NCBI RefSeq assembly: GCF_947498345.1
Contig: NZ_CANMJY010000006.1
Span: 234,557-298,556, forward strand
Length of the DNA: 64,000 nucleotides
DNA from: an uncultured Winogradskyella sp.
GTDB taxonomy: Bacteria > Bacteroidota > Bacteroidia > Flavobacteriales > Flavobacteriaceae
Direction of reading: 5' to 3'
In this document: positions 50,992 through 59,749 of the stretch, in pieces
Layout: every line of letters starts with the position of its first letter
Position numbering within the stretch: position 1 is the first letter of the stretch
Position numbers and translations under genes: made by a program
Notes under the pieces: generated by a model
Seen by the model: only the letters and a program-made list of their open reading frames with translations
Told to the model about the DNA's origin: nothing
Database searches by the model: none

Positions 50992-53373
50992 ATGAAAAAA
51001 GTATTTCTCCTCTTTGTTTTATGTAGCACTTTTAGCTTTGCACAAACAGGAATAATTAAAGGTAGAGTTATAGACAAACAATCAGAAACTCCTCTCCCAG
51101 GTGCCACTGTAGAATTATTAAATGCTGAAAAAGCTACAGGCGCATTTACTGATGAAAATGGATATTATATATTAGAAAACGTACCTATTGGGAGGCAATC
51201 CATTAGGATAAGCTATGTAGGATTTGAAACTATTACAATACCTAATATTGTCGTTACCACTGGTAAAGAAGCTATTGTAAATATTAATCTTATCGAATCT
51301 TTTGATCAGTTAGATGCTGTAGTACTCACACCAGAAACCAATAAAGACAGATCTATAAATAAACTTGCTACGGTTTCGGCGCGCCAATTTAGTTTAGAAG
51401 AAGTCAATCGATTCTCAGGAGGTCGAAGTGATGTAGGTCGGTTGGCAGCTAATTTTGCAGGAGTATCTGCACCTGATGACAGTAGAAATGATATCGTAGT
51501 TAGAGGGAATTCGCCAACAGGTCTACTATGGAGGTTAGAGGGTATTCCTATTCCAAGTCCAAATCACTATTCTACATTAGGCACCACTGGTGGGCCAGTA
51601 TCTGCATTAAATACTAATATGCTTAAAAACTCAGATTTTTTAACCTCAGCTTTTCCGGCAGAATATGGAAATGCCCTAGGTGGAGTTTTTGATTTAGGTT
51701 TTAGAAAAGGAAATAAAGACACTTACGAATATACAGCTCAAGTGGGAGCATTCACTGGTGTTGAAGCTATGGCAGAAGGCCCTTTAGGCAAAAAGGACGG
51801 ATCATTTTTAATCGCAGCCAGATATTCCTTAGTTGGTTTGCTCGGTGTTGGAGCTGGTGGTACTGCAGCCACACCAAATTATAGCGACATCTCTTTTAAT
51901 ATTGATTTCGGTACTGGAAAACTCGGAAGCTTAAGTTTATTTGGAATCCTTGGAGATTCGGACATTGAGTTTTTGGGAGATGATATTGATGAAGATGATT
52001 TATTTTCTGCTGAAGACGAAAATGCCTTTGTAAATTCTAGTTTTGGTGTGATAGGGTTAAAACATAGGCTTAATGTAGGTTCTAAAAGTTACTTAAAATC
52101 TATTATATCTGTATCTAATTCTACCAGCACTTTCGAGGCAGATCGATTTATAGACAAGGACACGCCGCAAGAAAGAGTTATTAGATACACCGAAGTTGAT
52201 GACACACAAAGCAGGTTCACTTTATCTACTCTTTTTAACACCAAGCTTAACCGTAAAGTAACCTTAAGAACTGGTATTCTTTATGAAAACTTTGGCATAG
52301 AATCTTTATTAAGAGACAGAGAAGAACAACCAGACAATAATAATGATGGTGATCCCGATCTATTCACTTTCAGAGATACTGATGAAACTTTTGATCTTAT
52401 CCAACCTTATATCCAGGGGCAATTTAGGTTAACTGAAAAACTCACATTAAATGCAGGTTTACATTCGCAATACAGTAATCTAAATGAACAATTCGCTATA
52501 GGACCCAGAGCTGCTCTTAATTATAAAGTTACACCTAAGCATAACTTAAGTCTTGGCTATGGTATACACTATCAAAATGCACCACTGCCTTTACTTTTTT
52601 TAAATGAAAATGTTAATGGGCAATTAGTACAAACAAATAAAAACTTAGACTTTACAAAAAGTGCTCATTACGTTTTAGGCTATGATGTAAAAATCGCTAA
52701 AGGTTGGAGAGGTAAAATAGAAGTGTATTACCAAGATATTAGTAAGGCTGCGGTTGAGGCATTTCCATCTAGTTACTCGTCTTTAACAGAAGGTACGGAT
52801 TTCGATTTTGATAATGATAGAGTATCTCTGGTTAACGAAGGTGTTGGTTATAATCAAGGCATAGAATTAACGATAGAAAAATTCTTTAGTGATGGGTATT
52901 ACGGCCTGCTCACAACTTCAATTTTTGAAAGTAAATACGAAGGCAGTGATGGTATTGAACGTAATACTCCTTTTAACAATGGTTATGTTTTTAATTTATT
53001 AGCAGGACGAGAATTTAACATCGGAAAAGCAAAGCGCAACCAGTTATTTTTTGATACCAGAGTGTCTTTGGCTGGCGGACGTTATTTTACCCCTATAGAT
53101 TTAGAAGCTTCTCAACAAGCAGGTTTTGAAATCTTGCAAGAGGACATTGCTTTTAGTGAACAATATGACGACTACTTTAGATGGGACTTTAAGTTTGGAT
53201 TAAAAATTAACAGCAAATCGAAAAAAATATCTCATCAATTTTATATAGACATTCAAAATGTCACAAATAATGAAAATGTTTTTGTGAGACGTTATAATAG
53301 ATTAACAAACAATGTAGATCAGGTAGATCAGATTGGTTTTTTCCCTGATGTTGGTTACAGGTTTCAGTTCTAA
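50992..53373 (+). CDS. TonB-dependent receptor with N-terminal CarboxypepD_reg-like domain
   Basis: 793 residues. Signal peptide about 1-18 (FSFAQ). Beta-sandwich domain of carboxypeptidase regulatory type (about 22-105: GIIKGRVIDKQSETPLPGATVELL, NVPIGRQSIRISYVGFET). Plug domain (about 125-235: SVSARQF, NDIVVRGNSPTGLLWRLEGIPIPSPNH, LGGVFDLGF) and a barrel ending FFPDVGYRFQF. It lacks a SusD partner, so it is not of the SusC glycan type. The substrate is unknown. It lies divergent from the LytS/LytTR genes. Confidence 0.9.
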   Translation: MKKVFLLFVLCSTFSFAQTGIIKGRVIDKQSETPLPGATVELLNAEKATGAFTDENGYYILENVPIGRQSIRISYVGFETITIPNIVVTTGKEAIVNINLIESFDQLDAVVLTPETNKDRSINKLATVSARQFSLEEVNRFSGGRSDVGRLAANFAGVSAPDDSRNDIVVRGNSPTGLLWRLEGIPIPSPNHYSTLGTTGGPVSALNTNMLKNSDFLTSAFPAEYGNALGGVFDLGFRKGNKDTYEYTAQVGAFTGVEAMAEGPLGKKDGSFLIAARYSLVGLLGVGAGGTAATPNYSDISFNIDFGTGKLGSLSLFGILGDSDIEFLGDDIDEDDLFSAEDENAFVNSSFGVIGLKHRLNVGSKSYLKSIISVSNSTSTFEADRFIDKDTPQERVIRYTEVDDTQSRFTLSTLFNTKLNRKVTLRTGILYENFGIESLLRDREEQPDNNNDGDPDLFTFRDTDETFDLIQPYIQGQFRLTEKLTLNAGLHSQYSNLNEQFAIGPRAALNYKVTPKHNLSLGYGIHYQNAPLPLLFLNENVNGQLVQTNKNLDFTKSAHYVLGYDVKIAKGWRGKIEVYYQDISKAAVEAFPSSYSSLTEGTDFDFDNDRVSLVNEGVGYNQGIELTIEKFFSDGYYGLLTTSIFESKYEGSDGIERNTPFNNGYVFNLLAGREFNIGKAKRNQLFFDTRVSLAGGRYFTPIDLEASQQAGFEILQEDIAFSEQYDDYFRWDFKFGLKINSKSKKISHQFYIDIQNVTNNENVFVRRYNRLTNNVDQVDQIGFFPDVGYRFQF

Positions 53374-53421
53374 GTTGTAAAATTGATTAATAGTAAAACA
53401 CCAATTAATGACTGAAGCAAC

Positions 53422-53447
53422 AAGCCTCACAACTTGTGAGGCTTTAA
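53422..53447 (+). terminator. terminator of the TonB receptor gene
   Basis: Stem aagcctcac (53422-53430) / gtgaggctt (53436-53444), loop aactt; the following T run is short (ttta). It lies 48 bases after the stop. Confidence 0.75.
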
Positions 53448-53458
53448 AAACATAATTT

Positions 53459-53998
53459 ATGAAAAAGAGAATCCTCATAATTGTATTACTTTTTATAGCA
53501 CTCTTCTTTTATTCAAAACTAAAAATGAATCAAAATAATCCAGAGGTTTTAAGCCCTTTACTTATTGAAATTGAAAATTCGATTCAGTATAGAGATCGAA
53601 AAAATCTTGAAATTTCAAAAGTGGATATTGCATGGCAATTAGACCATATACTAAAAACCATTAATAGAATAACCGAAGTTTTAGAATCTTCTAATCCTAA
53701 AGATTATACTAGCTCTACAAATGCTATGCGAATTATGTCTTTAACAACTGGTTATATTCCTAGAGGAAGAGCTCAATCACCAGATGTAGTTAGGCCACCA
53801 GAGATTATATTAACTGAAGATATTTATACTCAGCTAAAAGAAGCAAAAGCTAATGCTATAAAACTTAAGCAACTACATAAAGATTCTAATTTTGAACATT
53901 TTGTTTTTGGGCAACTTAACAAAGCCCAGACAATTCGATTTATAGAAGTCCATACAAAGCACCACTTAAAAATTGTAAATGATATTTTAAATAACTAG
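53459..53998 (+). CDS. DUF1569 / DinB-like protein, membrane-anchored
   Basis: 179 residues. A hydrophobic N-terminal anchor (about 4-20) is followed by a four-helix bundle. VDIAWQLDHILKTINRI has the first His; EHFVFGQLNKAQTIRFIEVHTKHHLKIVNDIL near the C-terminus has the HxxHH group that binds a divalent metal in DinB-like proteins. The gene begins just after the terminator of the TonB receptor. The stop interlocks with the convergent lipoprotein stop in CTAG (53995-53998). Confidence 0.8.
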   Translation: MKKRILIIVLLFIALFFYSKLKMNQNNPEVLSPLLIEIENSIQYRDRKNLEISKVDIAWQLDHILKTINRITEVLESSNPKDYTSSTNAMRIMSLTTGYIPRGRAQSPDVVRPPEIILTEDIYTQLKEAKANAIKLKQLHKDSNFEHFVFGQLNKAQTIRFIEVHTKHHLKIVNDILNN

Positions 53999-54783
53999 TG
54001 AGGAGAAATACTTAATCTTTCATCCAAAATCCAGCTTTTAACTAACTTTTTATTGGTTGAAATCTCAGCAAACACATAAATATTAGATCTAAAGCAAGGT
54101 GACATTTCAGCAAGTTCAATAACCACTTTATCATCGCAATAACTTGAGTGTAAGAAATAAAGTTTCCTATCTTTTATAATTACATAACCTACATGATTAT
54201 CTAAGCCCACAAAATAGATCCCATTAGAATATACGCTATTTACTTTATTCTTTAATTGTAGAAATGAAAGGTTAGAATATCGTTTTATATCAGTTATGGG
54301 CTGTATGAGTTTCGCTCCATCTAAACCAGCCGCTTGTGCCATTTTGTAACGATTTAGATTAAACCCTAAATGTTTTAAAGTCGTAGATACAAAATAACCA
54401 CAGGCAATTTCTCCATGATTTGGCATATTAGTATGACCATTAAAATCCCAAGGTGTACCATACCAGTGTGGTACAATATCATTTAATAGTTTTGAATACA
54501 TATACTTTGAAGCACTATCAATAGCCTTGCCTTTGTCAATTGCATATAGGTTTTTGAAATATGACTTATCAGCTTTAATCTTATTGATAACTGTATTGTA
54601 GTTACCTTTTGGCTTAAAATTGATATCTAATTTCACAGAATCTAAAGCTGATATTTCAACTATAGTTTCATTTATTTCCTTTTTAACATCATGCTTAACT
54701 TCAGTAAAATTAATCGCATTCTTAGATTTAGAATGACATCCAAACATAAAAGTTAATAAAAATAAAAGCGTAATTTTTAGCAT
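53995..54783 (-). CDS. lipoprotein with papain-like (NlpC/P60-type) features
   Basis: 262 residues. Lipobox LTFMFGC with Cys16. The mature part (about 100-240) contains TPWDFNGHTNMPNHGEIACGYFVSTTLKHLGF, where the Cys at the start of a helix is a catalytic-type Cys, and about 75 residues later GLDNHVGYVIIKDRKLYFLHSSY, with His before a strand. This Cys-then-His order is that of NlpC/P60 and CHAP amidases and peptidases. It probably sits in the periplasm. The substrate is unknown. The nearest family name was not recognised with certainty. Confidence 0.7.
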   Translation of the reverse strand: MLKITLLFLLTFMFGCHSKSKNAINFTEVKHDVKKEINETIVEISALDSVKLDINFKPKGNYNTVINKIKADKSYFKNLYAIDKGKAIDSASKYMYSKLLNDIVPHWYGTPWDFNGHTNMPNHGEIACGYFVSTTLKHLGFNLNRYKMAQAAGLDGAKLIQPITDIKRYSNLSFLQLKNKVNSVYSNGIYFVGLDNHVGYVIIKDRKLYFLHSSYCDDKVVIELAEMSPCFRSNIYVFAEISTNKKLVKSWILDERLSISPH

Positions 54784-54826
54784 ATTTACTAAACGCTTTT
54801 TCTAAGGATTTAGTATCTTTCTACTT

Positions 54827-55969
54827 ATGCAACACCAATCAAAACTTCCTAATGTAGGCACAACAATTTTTACAATAATGAGTGCTTTAGCTAATGAGTA
54901 TAATGCAATCAACTTATCGCAAGGATTTCCTAATTACCCAAGTTCTCGAAAGCTTAATGACTTGGTAACTAGTGCCATGACTAATGGTTATAACCAGTAT
55001 GCTCCAATGGCCGGAAATTTAAAATTGCGTTTGGCCATTTCTAACAAATATCAATTGCTATATAATTCCACATATCATCCAGATAAAGAAATTACGGTAA
55101 CAGCAGGTGCAACACAAGCTATATATACTATTATATCAACATTTGTAAGACCAGATGATGAAGTTATTATTTTTAAACCAGCATATGATTGTTATGAACC
55201 CGCTGTAGAAATTAATGGAGGAAAAACAATTGCTATTCAACTATCTGCCCCAAATTATAAAGTAGATTGGGATGAGGTAGTTTCAAAAATATCGGATAAT
55301 ACTAAAATGATTATAATCAACTCTCCTCATAATCCCAGCGGAACTATTTGGTCTAAAGCAGACATGTTAACGCTTCAAAAACTAACTCAAGACACAAATA
55401 TAATTGTATTAAGCGACGAAGTTTACGAGCACATTATTTTTGATAATCAACAACATCAAAGTGCGTGCTTGTATGATGATTTAAAACAGCGAAGTTTTAT
55501 AACGGCTTCTTTCGGAAAAACATTTCATAACACAGGCTGGAAAGTTGGGTATTGCTGTGCACCAGAACATTTAATGGTAGAATTTAGAAAAGTGCATCAG
55601 TTTAACGTTTTTTCTGTAAACCATCCTTCGCAGAAAGGGATTGCAGATTATATGCAAGATCCTAAAACATACCAAAGCTTAGGTTCGTTTTTTCAACAAA
55701 AAAGAGATTTATTTTTAAGCCTAATTTCAAAGTCTCGCTTTAAATATACTCCCTCGCAAGGTACGTATTTTCAAGTATTGGACTATTCTAACATTACAAA
55801 TGAACATGATGTAGATTTCGCAAAGCGCTTAACCAAGACATTTAAGGTTGCATCTATTCCGCTATCTGTTTTTAATGAAAAAGGTAAAGACGATAAGGTA
55901 TTGCGGTTTTGTTTTGCCAAAACAGAAGACACTTTAATAAAAGCTGCTGAAATTTTATGCAGAATTTGA
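54827..55969 (+). CDS. methionine aminotransferase-like PLP enzyme
   Basis: 380 residues, class I aminotransferase. AINLSQGFPNYP (about 28-39), VTAGATQAIY (91-100), IINSPHNPSG (163-172), LSDEVYEH (195-202) and SFGKTFHNTGWKVGY with the PLP Lys231. The closest known relative by motif is E. coli YbdL, a methionine/glutamine-type transaminase. A nitrilase-like omega-amidase gene lies 600 bases downstream, a pairing that processes the keto-acid amide product. A -7-like box TATCTTTC stands 5 nt before the ATG. Confidence 0.9.
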   Translation: MQHQSKLPNVGTTIFTIMSALANEYNAINLSQGFPNYPSSRKLNDLVTSAMTNGYNQYAPMAGNLKLRLAISNKYQLLYNSTYHPDKEITVTAGATQAIYTIISTFVRPDDEVIIFKPAYDCYEPAVEINGGKTIAIQLSAPNYKVDWDEVVSKISDNTKMIIINSPHNPSGTIWSKADMLTLQKLTQDTNIIVLSDEVYEHIIFDNQQHQSACLYDDLKQRSFITASFGKTFHNTGWKVGYCCAPEHLMVEFRKVHQFNVFSVNHPSQKGIADYMQDPKTYQSLGSFFQQKRDLFLSLISKSRFKYTPSQGTYFQVLDYSNITNEHDVDFAKRLTKTFKVASIPLSVFNEKGKDDKVLRFCFAKTEDTLIKAAEILCRI

Positions 55970-56023
55970 GTTACTTTTTACATATTTCTGTGTCTCAAAA
56001 GCAAAACATAATATAAAAACAAG

Positions 56024-56524
56024 ATGAAATATTACATTATAGTTTTGTTCTTAACCTTTTCACTAATATCGTTTGCTCAAAAAGTTGAAAAGGACGGAAA
56101 AACTTATCAGGTTAAAAACGAAAAAATCTTTTTAAATGGTGAAGATGTTACCGAAACTCTCAATGCAGAAAAACGGACTGTACTTTTAAAAGAAGCTGCT
56201 ATGATTTCTGAGAAAATGAAAGTAGAAGAAAAAGCTAAAAATAAAAAAATAAAAGAAGCCAAAAAACTCGAAAAAGATCGCAAAAAAGCTGAAAAAGCAA
56301 CAAAAAAAGCCAAAAAAGAGCGGAAAAAGGCTGAAAAAGCCCTAAAAAAAGAAAAAAAGCTAAAAGACAATTATAAGAATGCACAAGCTAAATTGGCTAA
56401 AGCACAAAAAAAATATAAAAAGCTAAAAAAGAAAGGTAAACTATCCCCAGTAGCTGAAGAAAATTGGCTTGAAAAAATTGAAAAACTAACTGATAAAGTA
56501 GATAAAGCAAAACGAAAAATGTAG
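56024..56524 (+). CDS. secreted lysine-rich coiled-coil protein
   Basis: 166 residues. Signal peptide 1-18 (LISFAQ). A short N-terminal domain (KVEKDGKTYQVKNEKIFLNGEDVTETL) is followed by a long Lys/Ala/Glu helix (about 50-165), with repeated KKAEKATKKAKKERKKAEKA-type sequence. This composition causes a long open frame on the opposite strand, which is an artefact. It lies between the aminotransferase and amidase genes on the same strand. The function is unknown; a highly basic periplasmic helix might bind cell wall or nucleic acid. Confidence 0.8.
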   Translation: MKYYIIVLFLTFSLISFAQKVEKDGKTYQVKNEKIFLNGEDVTETLNAEKRTVLLKEAAMISEKMKVEEKAKNKKIKEAKKLEKDRKKAEKATKKAKKERKKAEKALKKEKKLKDNYKNAQAKLAKAQKKYKKLKKKGKLSPVAEENWLEKIEKLTDKVDKAKRKM

Positions 56525-56556
56525 ATATTGATACTTCAGTTTTCTAATCGAATTCG

Positions 56557-56568
56557 TATTTTTAAGCT
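56557..56568 (+). promoter_or_regulatory. TAnnTTTA box 4 nt before the amidase start
   Basis: TATTTTTA (56557-56564), AGCT, ATG at 56569. It fits the spacing of the near-start boxes at 9870, 27670, 31142 and 60686 with one mismatch. Confidence 0.35.
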
Positions 56569-57348
56569 ATGAAAAACGAATTGATTGTAGCTATAATTCA
56601 AACCGATTTAGTTTGGGAAAACCCTAAAGCAAATCGAGACAACATAGAACATAAGGTCAGCACTATCAAAGATGTTGACCTTATTGTTTTACCCGAAATG
56701 TTTAGCTCTGGTTTTACTATGAATGCAAGTTTAGTATCTGAAACTATGAATGACGAAACCATTAGCTGGTTAAAACGACTAGCTAAAGAAAAAAATGCCG
56801 CTTTTGTTGGAAGTTTAGTCATTTTAGAAAACCACAACTATTATAACCGCCTTGTTTTTGTTGAACCTTCAGGGAAAATCACACAATACAATAAAAGGCA
56901 TACGTTTACTCTAGCTGGTGAACATAATGTCTATACAGCAGGTAATGAAAAAGTAATTCTTAATTATAAAGGTTGGTCTATTTGCCCTTTGATATGTTAC
57001 GATTTACGCTTTCCTGTTTGGGCAAGAAACACTGAGGACTATGATGTGTTGCTTTACGTAGCTAACTGGCCAAAAGTAAGAATTGATGCTTGGGATACGC
57101 TTTTAAAAGCACGTGCTATTGAAAATATGAGTTATTGTATTGGTGTTAACCGAGTAGGATTAGATGGTAACAATTATGAATACTCTGGTCATTCTGCAGC
57201 TTATAATACATTAGGGCATCGTATAGATACTATTCCAAAAAATAAAGAATCTATTGAAATCGTTACTCTAGAGAAAGTACATATTAATAAATACAGGGGA
57301 AAATTAGGTTTTTTAAAAGATAGAGATCGTTTTATTCTAAAAGCGTAA
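56569..57348 (+). CDS. omega-amidase (nitrilase superfamily, YafV-like)
   Basis: 259 residues. The nitrilase triad is visible: Glu43 (VLPEMFSSGF), Lys109 (YNKRHTF) and Cys143 (PLICYDLRFPVW). YafV-type proteins hydrolyse alpha-ketoglutaramate and related omega-amides. With the methionine aminotransferase upstream this gives the glutamine transaminase-amidase route that drives methionine salvage. The 3' end overlaps the convergent lipoprotein gene by 17 bases. Confidence 0.92.
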   Translation: MKNELIVAIIQTDLVWENPKANRDNIEHKVSTIKDVDLIVLPEMFSSGFTMNASLVSETMNDETISWLKRLAKEKNAAFVGSLVILENHNYYNRLVFVEPSGKITQYNKRHTFTLAGEHNVYTAGNEKVILNYKGWSICPLICYDLRFPVWARNTEDYDVLLYVANWPKVRIDAWDTLLKARAIENMSYCIGVNRVGLDGNNYEYSGHSAAYNTLGHRIDTIPKNKESIEIVTLEKVHINKYRGKLGFLKDRDRFILKA

Positions 57349-58948
57349 AATCAATAACAAAGTCGAAACTTGCTCTAACTTCGTCAACCTTATCTTTTGG
57401 AGCATAACTCACACGCTCAGGCTGTATACCTAACAAATAGTTTCCTGTATCATACTTACCATTACCATTGCTATCAAAAATAACACGCAAGTTATAGCGT
57501 TTGGGCTCTAAATCAGTAAAATCAACGACAGGAGTATCTTTTGCATAACGCTCATAAAGCACCTTACCATTATTATCAACTAATTGAACAATAAGAGGTA
57601 ATGTTGCATTTCTTAGATTCACTCTAATGTTACCGTATTCCGATTTCATTTTAGTTAGAGCTGCCAGTTTTAAGGTGTCTTTGTTGATGCCTCCATAAAA
57701 GTCCATAAAGGTCCCTGGCAACATCTCGATATAATATTTTTGCCCTTCATCCTTTTTAATTGGTAGCTTATATCTATTGAAAATAGTGTCGTATTCAACT
57801 TCAAAATCAATTGTAACAGAATCTTTATCAATAATATTTATTTTTGATCTATCAACTTTAGCAAGTGGAATATTACCTTCTATGGTAAAATCTTTATCAA
57901 AAGCTAAATTTCTGGAAGAAACAACACTCATTACCAGCGAATCTTTATCTAACTTTCTAAAACGGTGTTTAAACGTATCTACATACTTTTTGTTAGACAC
58001 TATAAAAAATGTAGTATCGATTTCAAATTTAGGTTTGTACCAATAGTATAGTGTATCCGTTTCAGGGTCTTTAATAATTCTGGTTTGGTAATCTTCAGGT
58101 GTATCACCAAGCACTTTTATACGCATGGACTCGTAATCTCCTTCATAAGGAAAAATTATCTTACTTGCTCCATCTTGTTTCGGCTTAATTGCTTTAAAAT
58201 TAACCTCTTCATTAAACAAGGTTAATGGATAAACAGAATCGGTAGGCACAGTAATAAACCCTTTTTTAAACCCAATTTTATCATCTTTCTGGTCAAACTT
58301 ATAATTACCATTTTTGTCCTTTAGAGCTATTAGTTTATAAGTTCCTGCTTTAATGTTATCTATGCTAAAGGTCGTTACACTATCTAAGGTGTTGGTAATA
58401 TATCTTGGCTTTTCTTTATAAACTATTGAATCTGTATAAGTAGAATCTACTTCGTATAACATTACGGATACAAATGTATCTGGTTCATCTAGCAAGGCAT
58501 CTTCAACATAACCTCGTACGGAGAGTGAATCAATAGTATCTCCAGTAGAAAACACGTAACGATAATATGGATAAGGGTTGTCTTCATTATTGTCTACAAT
58601 ACTTTCTCCAAAATTGAAGGCATAAGTTGTATTGGCCTGCAACGTATCTTTTATCTTTATAGAAATGTATCTACTAGCTCCACTCATTGGCATAATAAGC
58701 GGATCTGTATCCATAGGAGGAGAAATAATGAGCTGTTTTCTTAGGTCTTTAATTTTTACATACTCATCAAAATAAATACGGATTTCATCTCCTTTAAAAT
58801 TGGTTGAAAAATTCTTAGGGATTTCATCTTCTATTACTGGTGGCTCTACATCTTTTTCTCCACCAGAAGGTGTACCACGATTGGCACAACTTACCATAAT
58901 AGTAGCAAAGAAGGCTATACTTAAAATTCGTATAAAATATGAACGCAT
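57332..58948 (-). CDS. Ig-like domain lipoprotein
   Basis: 538 residues from ATG 58948 (MRSYFIRILSIAFFATIMVSC); the lipobox MVSC gives a lipid anchor. The N-terminal part (about 25-130) is a Big_5/SbsA-like Ig domain (PPVIEDEIPKNFSTNFKGDEIRIYFDEYVKIKD, YAFNFGESIVDNNE). The rest is a series of beta domains with Asp-rich loops (FDSNGNGKYDTG) and a carboxypeptidase-regulatory-like stretch (IKAGTYKLIALKDKNGNYKFDQKDD). The family is widespread in Bacteroidota; the function is not known. Single gene upstream of comF's 3' end on the same strand. Confidence 0.88.
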   Translation of the reverse strand: MRSYFIRILSIAFFATIMVSCANRGTPSGGEKDVEPPVIEDEIPKNFSTNFKGDEIRIYFDEYVKIKDLRKQLIISPPMDTDPLIMPMSGASRYISIKIKDTLQANTTYAFNFGESIVDNNEDNPYPYYRYVFSTGDTIDSLSVRGYVEDALLDEPDTFVSVMLYEVDSTYTDSIVYKEKPRYITNTLDSVTTFSIDNIKAGTYKLIALKDKNGNYKFDQKDDKIGFKKGFITVPTDSVYPLTLFNEEVNFKAIKPKQDGASKIIFPYEGDYESMRIKVLGDTPEDYQTRIIKDPETDTLYYWYKPKFEIDTTFFIVSNKKYVDTFKHRFRKLDKDSLVMSVVSSRNLAFDKDFTIEGNIPLAKVDRSKINIIDKDSVTIDFEVEYDTIFNRYKLPIKKDEGQKYYIEMLPGTFMDFYGGINKDTLKLAALTKMKSEYGNIRVNLRNATLPLIVQLVDNNGKVLYERYAKDTPVVDFTDLEPKRYNLRVIFDSNGNGKYDTGNYLLGIQPERVSYAPKDKVDEVRASFDFVIDFTLLE

Positions 58949-59003
58949 TTGCTCAAAATAATTTAGCACAAAGAAACAATTTTAAATCTTAGAAACGAAA
59001 AAA

Positions 59004-59684
59004 TCAATCAGCAATTGCCATAGTAACAAGACTTAACTTAATATTATCAATTTTTAACAATTCTGTGGCACAAGCTTCAACTGTAGCTCCTGTGGTAATG
59101 ATATCATCTACCAATAAAATATGTTTACCACATAAAGATTTGTTTTCAGAAATAGCAAACACAGCTCCATCATCATTCCACCGCGATAATCTTCCTTCAA
59201 AAACTTTCGTTTTAGTGGGTTTCGTTTTAATTAGAATAGTATCGTTATACTCTGCGTTAAGTATCTTAGCTATTTCTCTTCCGAATTTATCAACTTGATT
59301 ATAGCCACGTTTTCGCAACTTAGTACTATACAGAGGTACTGGCACAACAACATCAATAGCGTCATAAGCTGCTATAGTACTTAATTCTGTACCTAGCCAT
59401 TTGCCAAAAAACTCACTAATCTGCTGATGGCCTCTATATTTTAAATTATGAAGCAATTGTTGGACAATACCTTTTTTAGAAAAGTGTAAAAGTGCTGTAG
59501 CGTTTTGTAGCTTAACGCGTCCGTAAACTATTTTTTTAACCGCTTCAGAATTATCGAAATGAAAATTGGTAACTGGTAATTGATGTCTGCATTTTATACA
59601 AACCACTAATTCATTATCTGCCAAAACATTATTGCAGGCTTCGCAAATTTTAGGAAAGAATAAGTTCAACAAATTTTTTATCAC
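59004..59684 (-). CDS. comF: ComF family phosphoribosyltransferase-like protein
   Basis: 226 residues. The N-terminal zinc finger has CEACNNVLADNELVVCIKC; the PRPP-binding motif ILLVDDIITTGATVEACATELL is at about 188-209, with VVPVPLYSTKLRKRGYNQVDKFGREIAK (about 110-137) before it. ComF/GntX proteins help DNA uptake in competent bacteria. It precedes the lipoprotein gene at 58948 by 55 bases. Confidence 0.93.
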   Translation of the reverse strand: MIKNLLNLFFPKICEACNNVLADNELVVCIKCRHQLPVTNFHFDNSEAVKKIVYGRVKLQNATALLHFSKKGIVQQLLHNLKYRGHQQISEFFGKWLGTELSTIAAYDAIDVVVPVPLYSTKLRKRGYNQVDKFGREIAKILNAEYNDTILIKTKPTKTKVFEGRLSRWNDDGAVFAISENKSLCGKHILLVDDIITTGATVEACATELLKIDNIKLSLVTMAIAD

Positions 59685-59749
59685 TTAATCGAATAAAATA
59701 AAATTGACGTTCAATATACTCTAATTTCGCCTCAACTAAGAAATTAATA

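Noticed and set aside
56107..56370. Phe/Ser-rich frame opposite the lysine-rich protein
   Set aside because: It is the complement of AAA/GAA-rich codons of the plus-strand gene and has no independent support.
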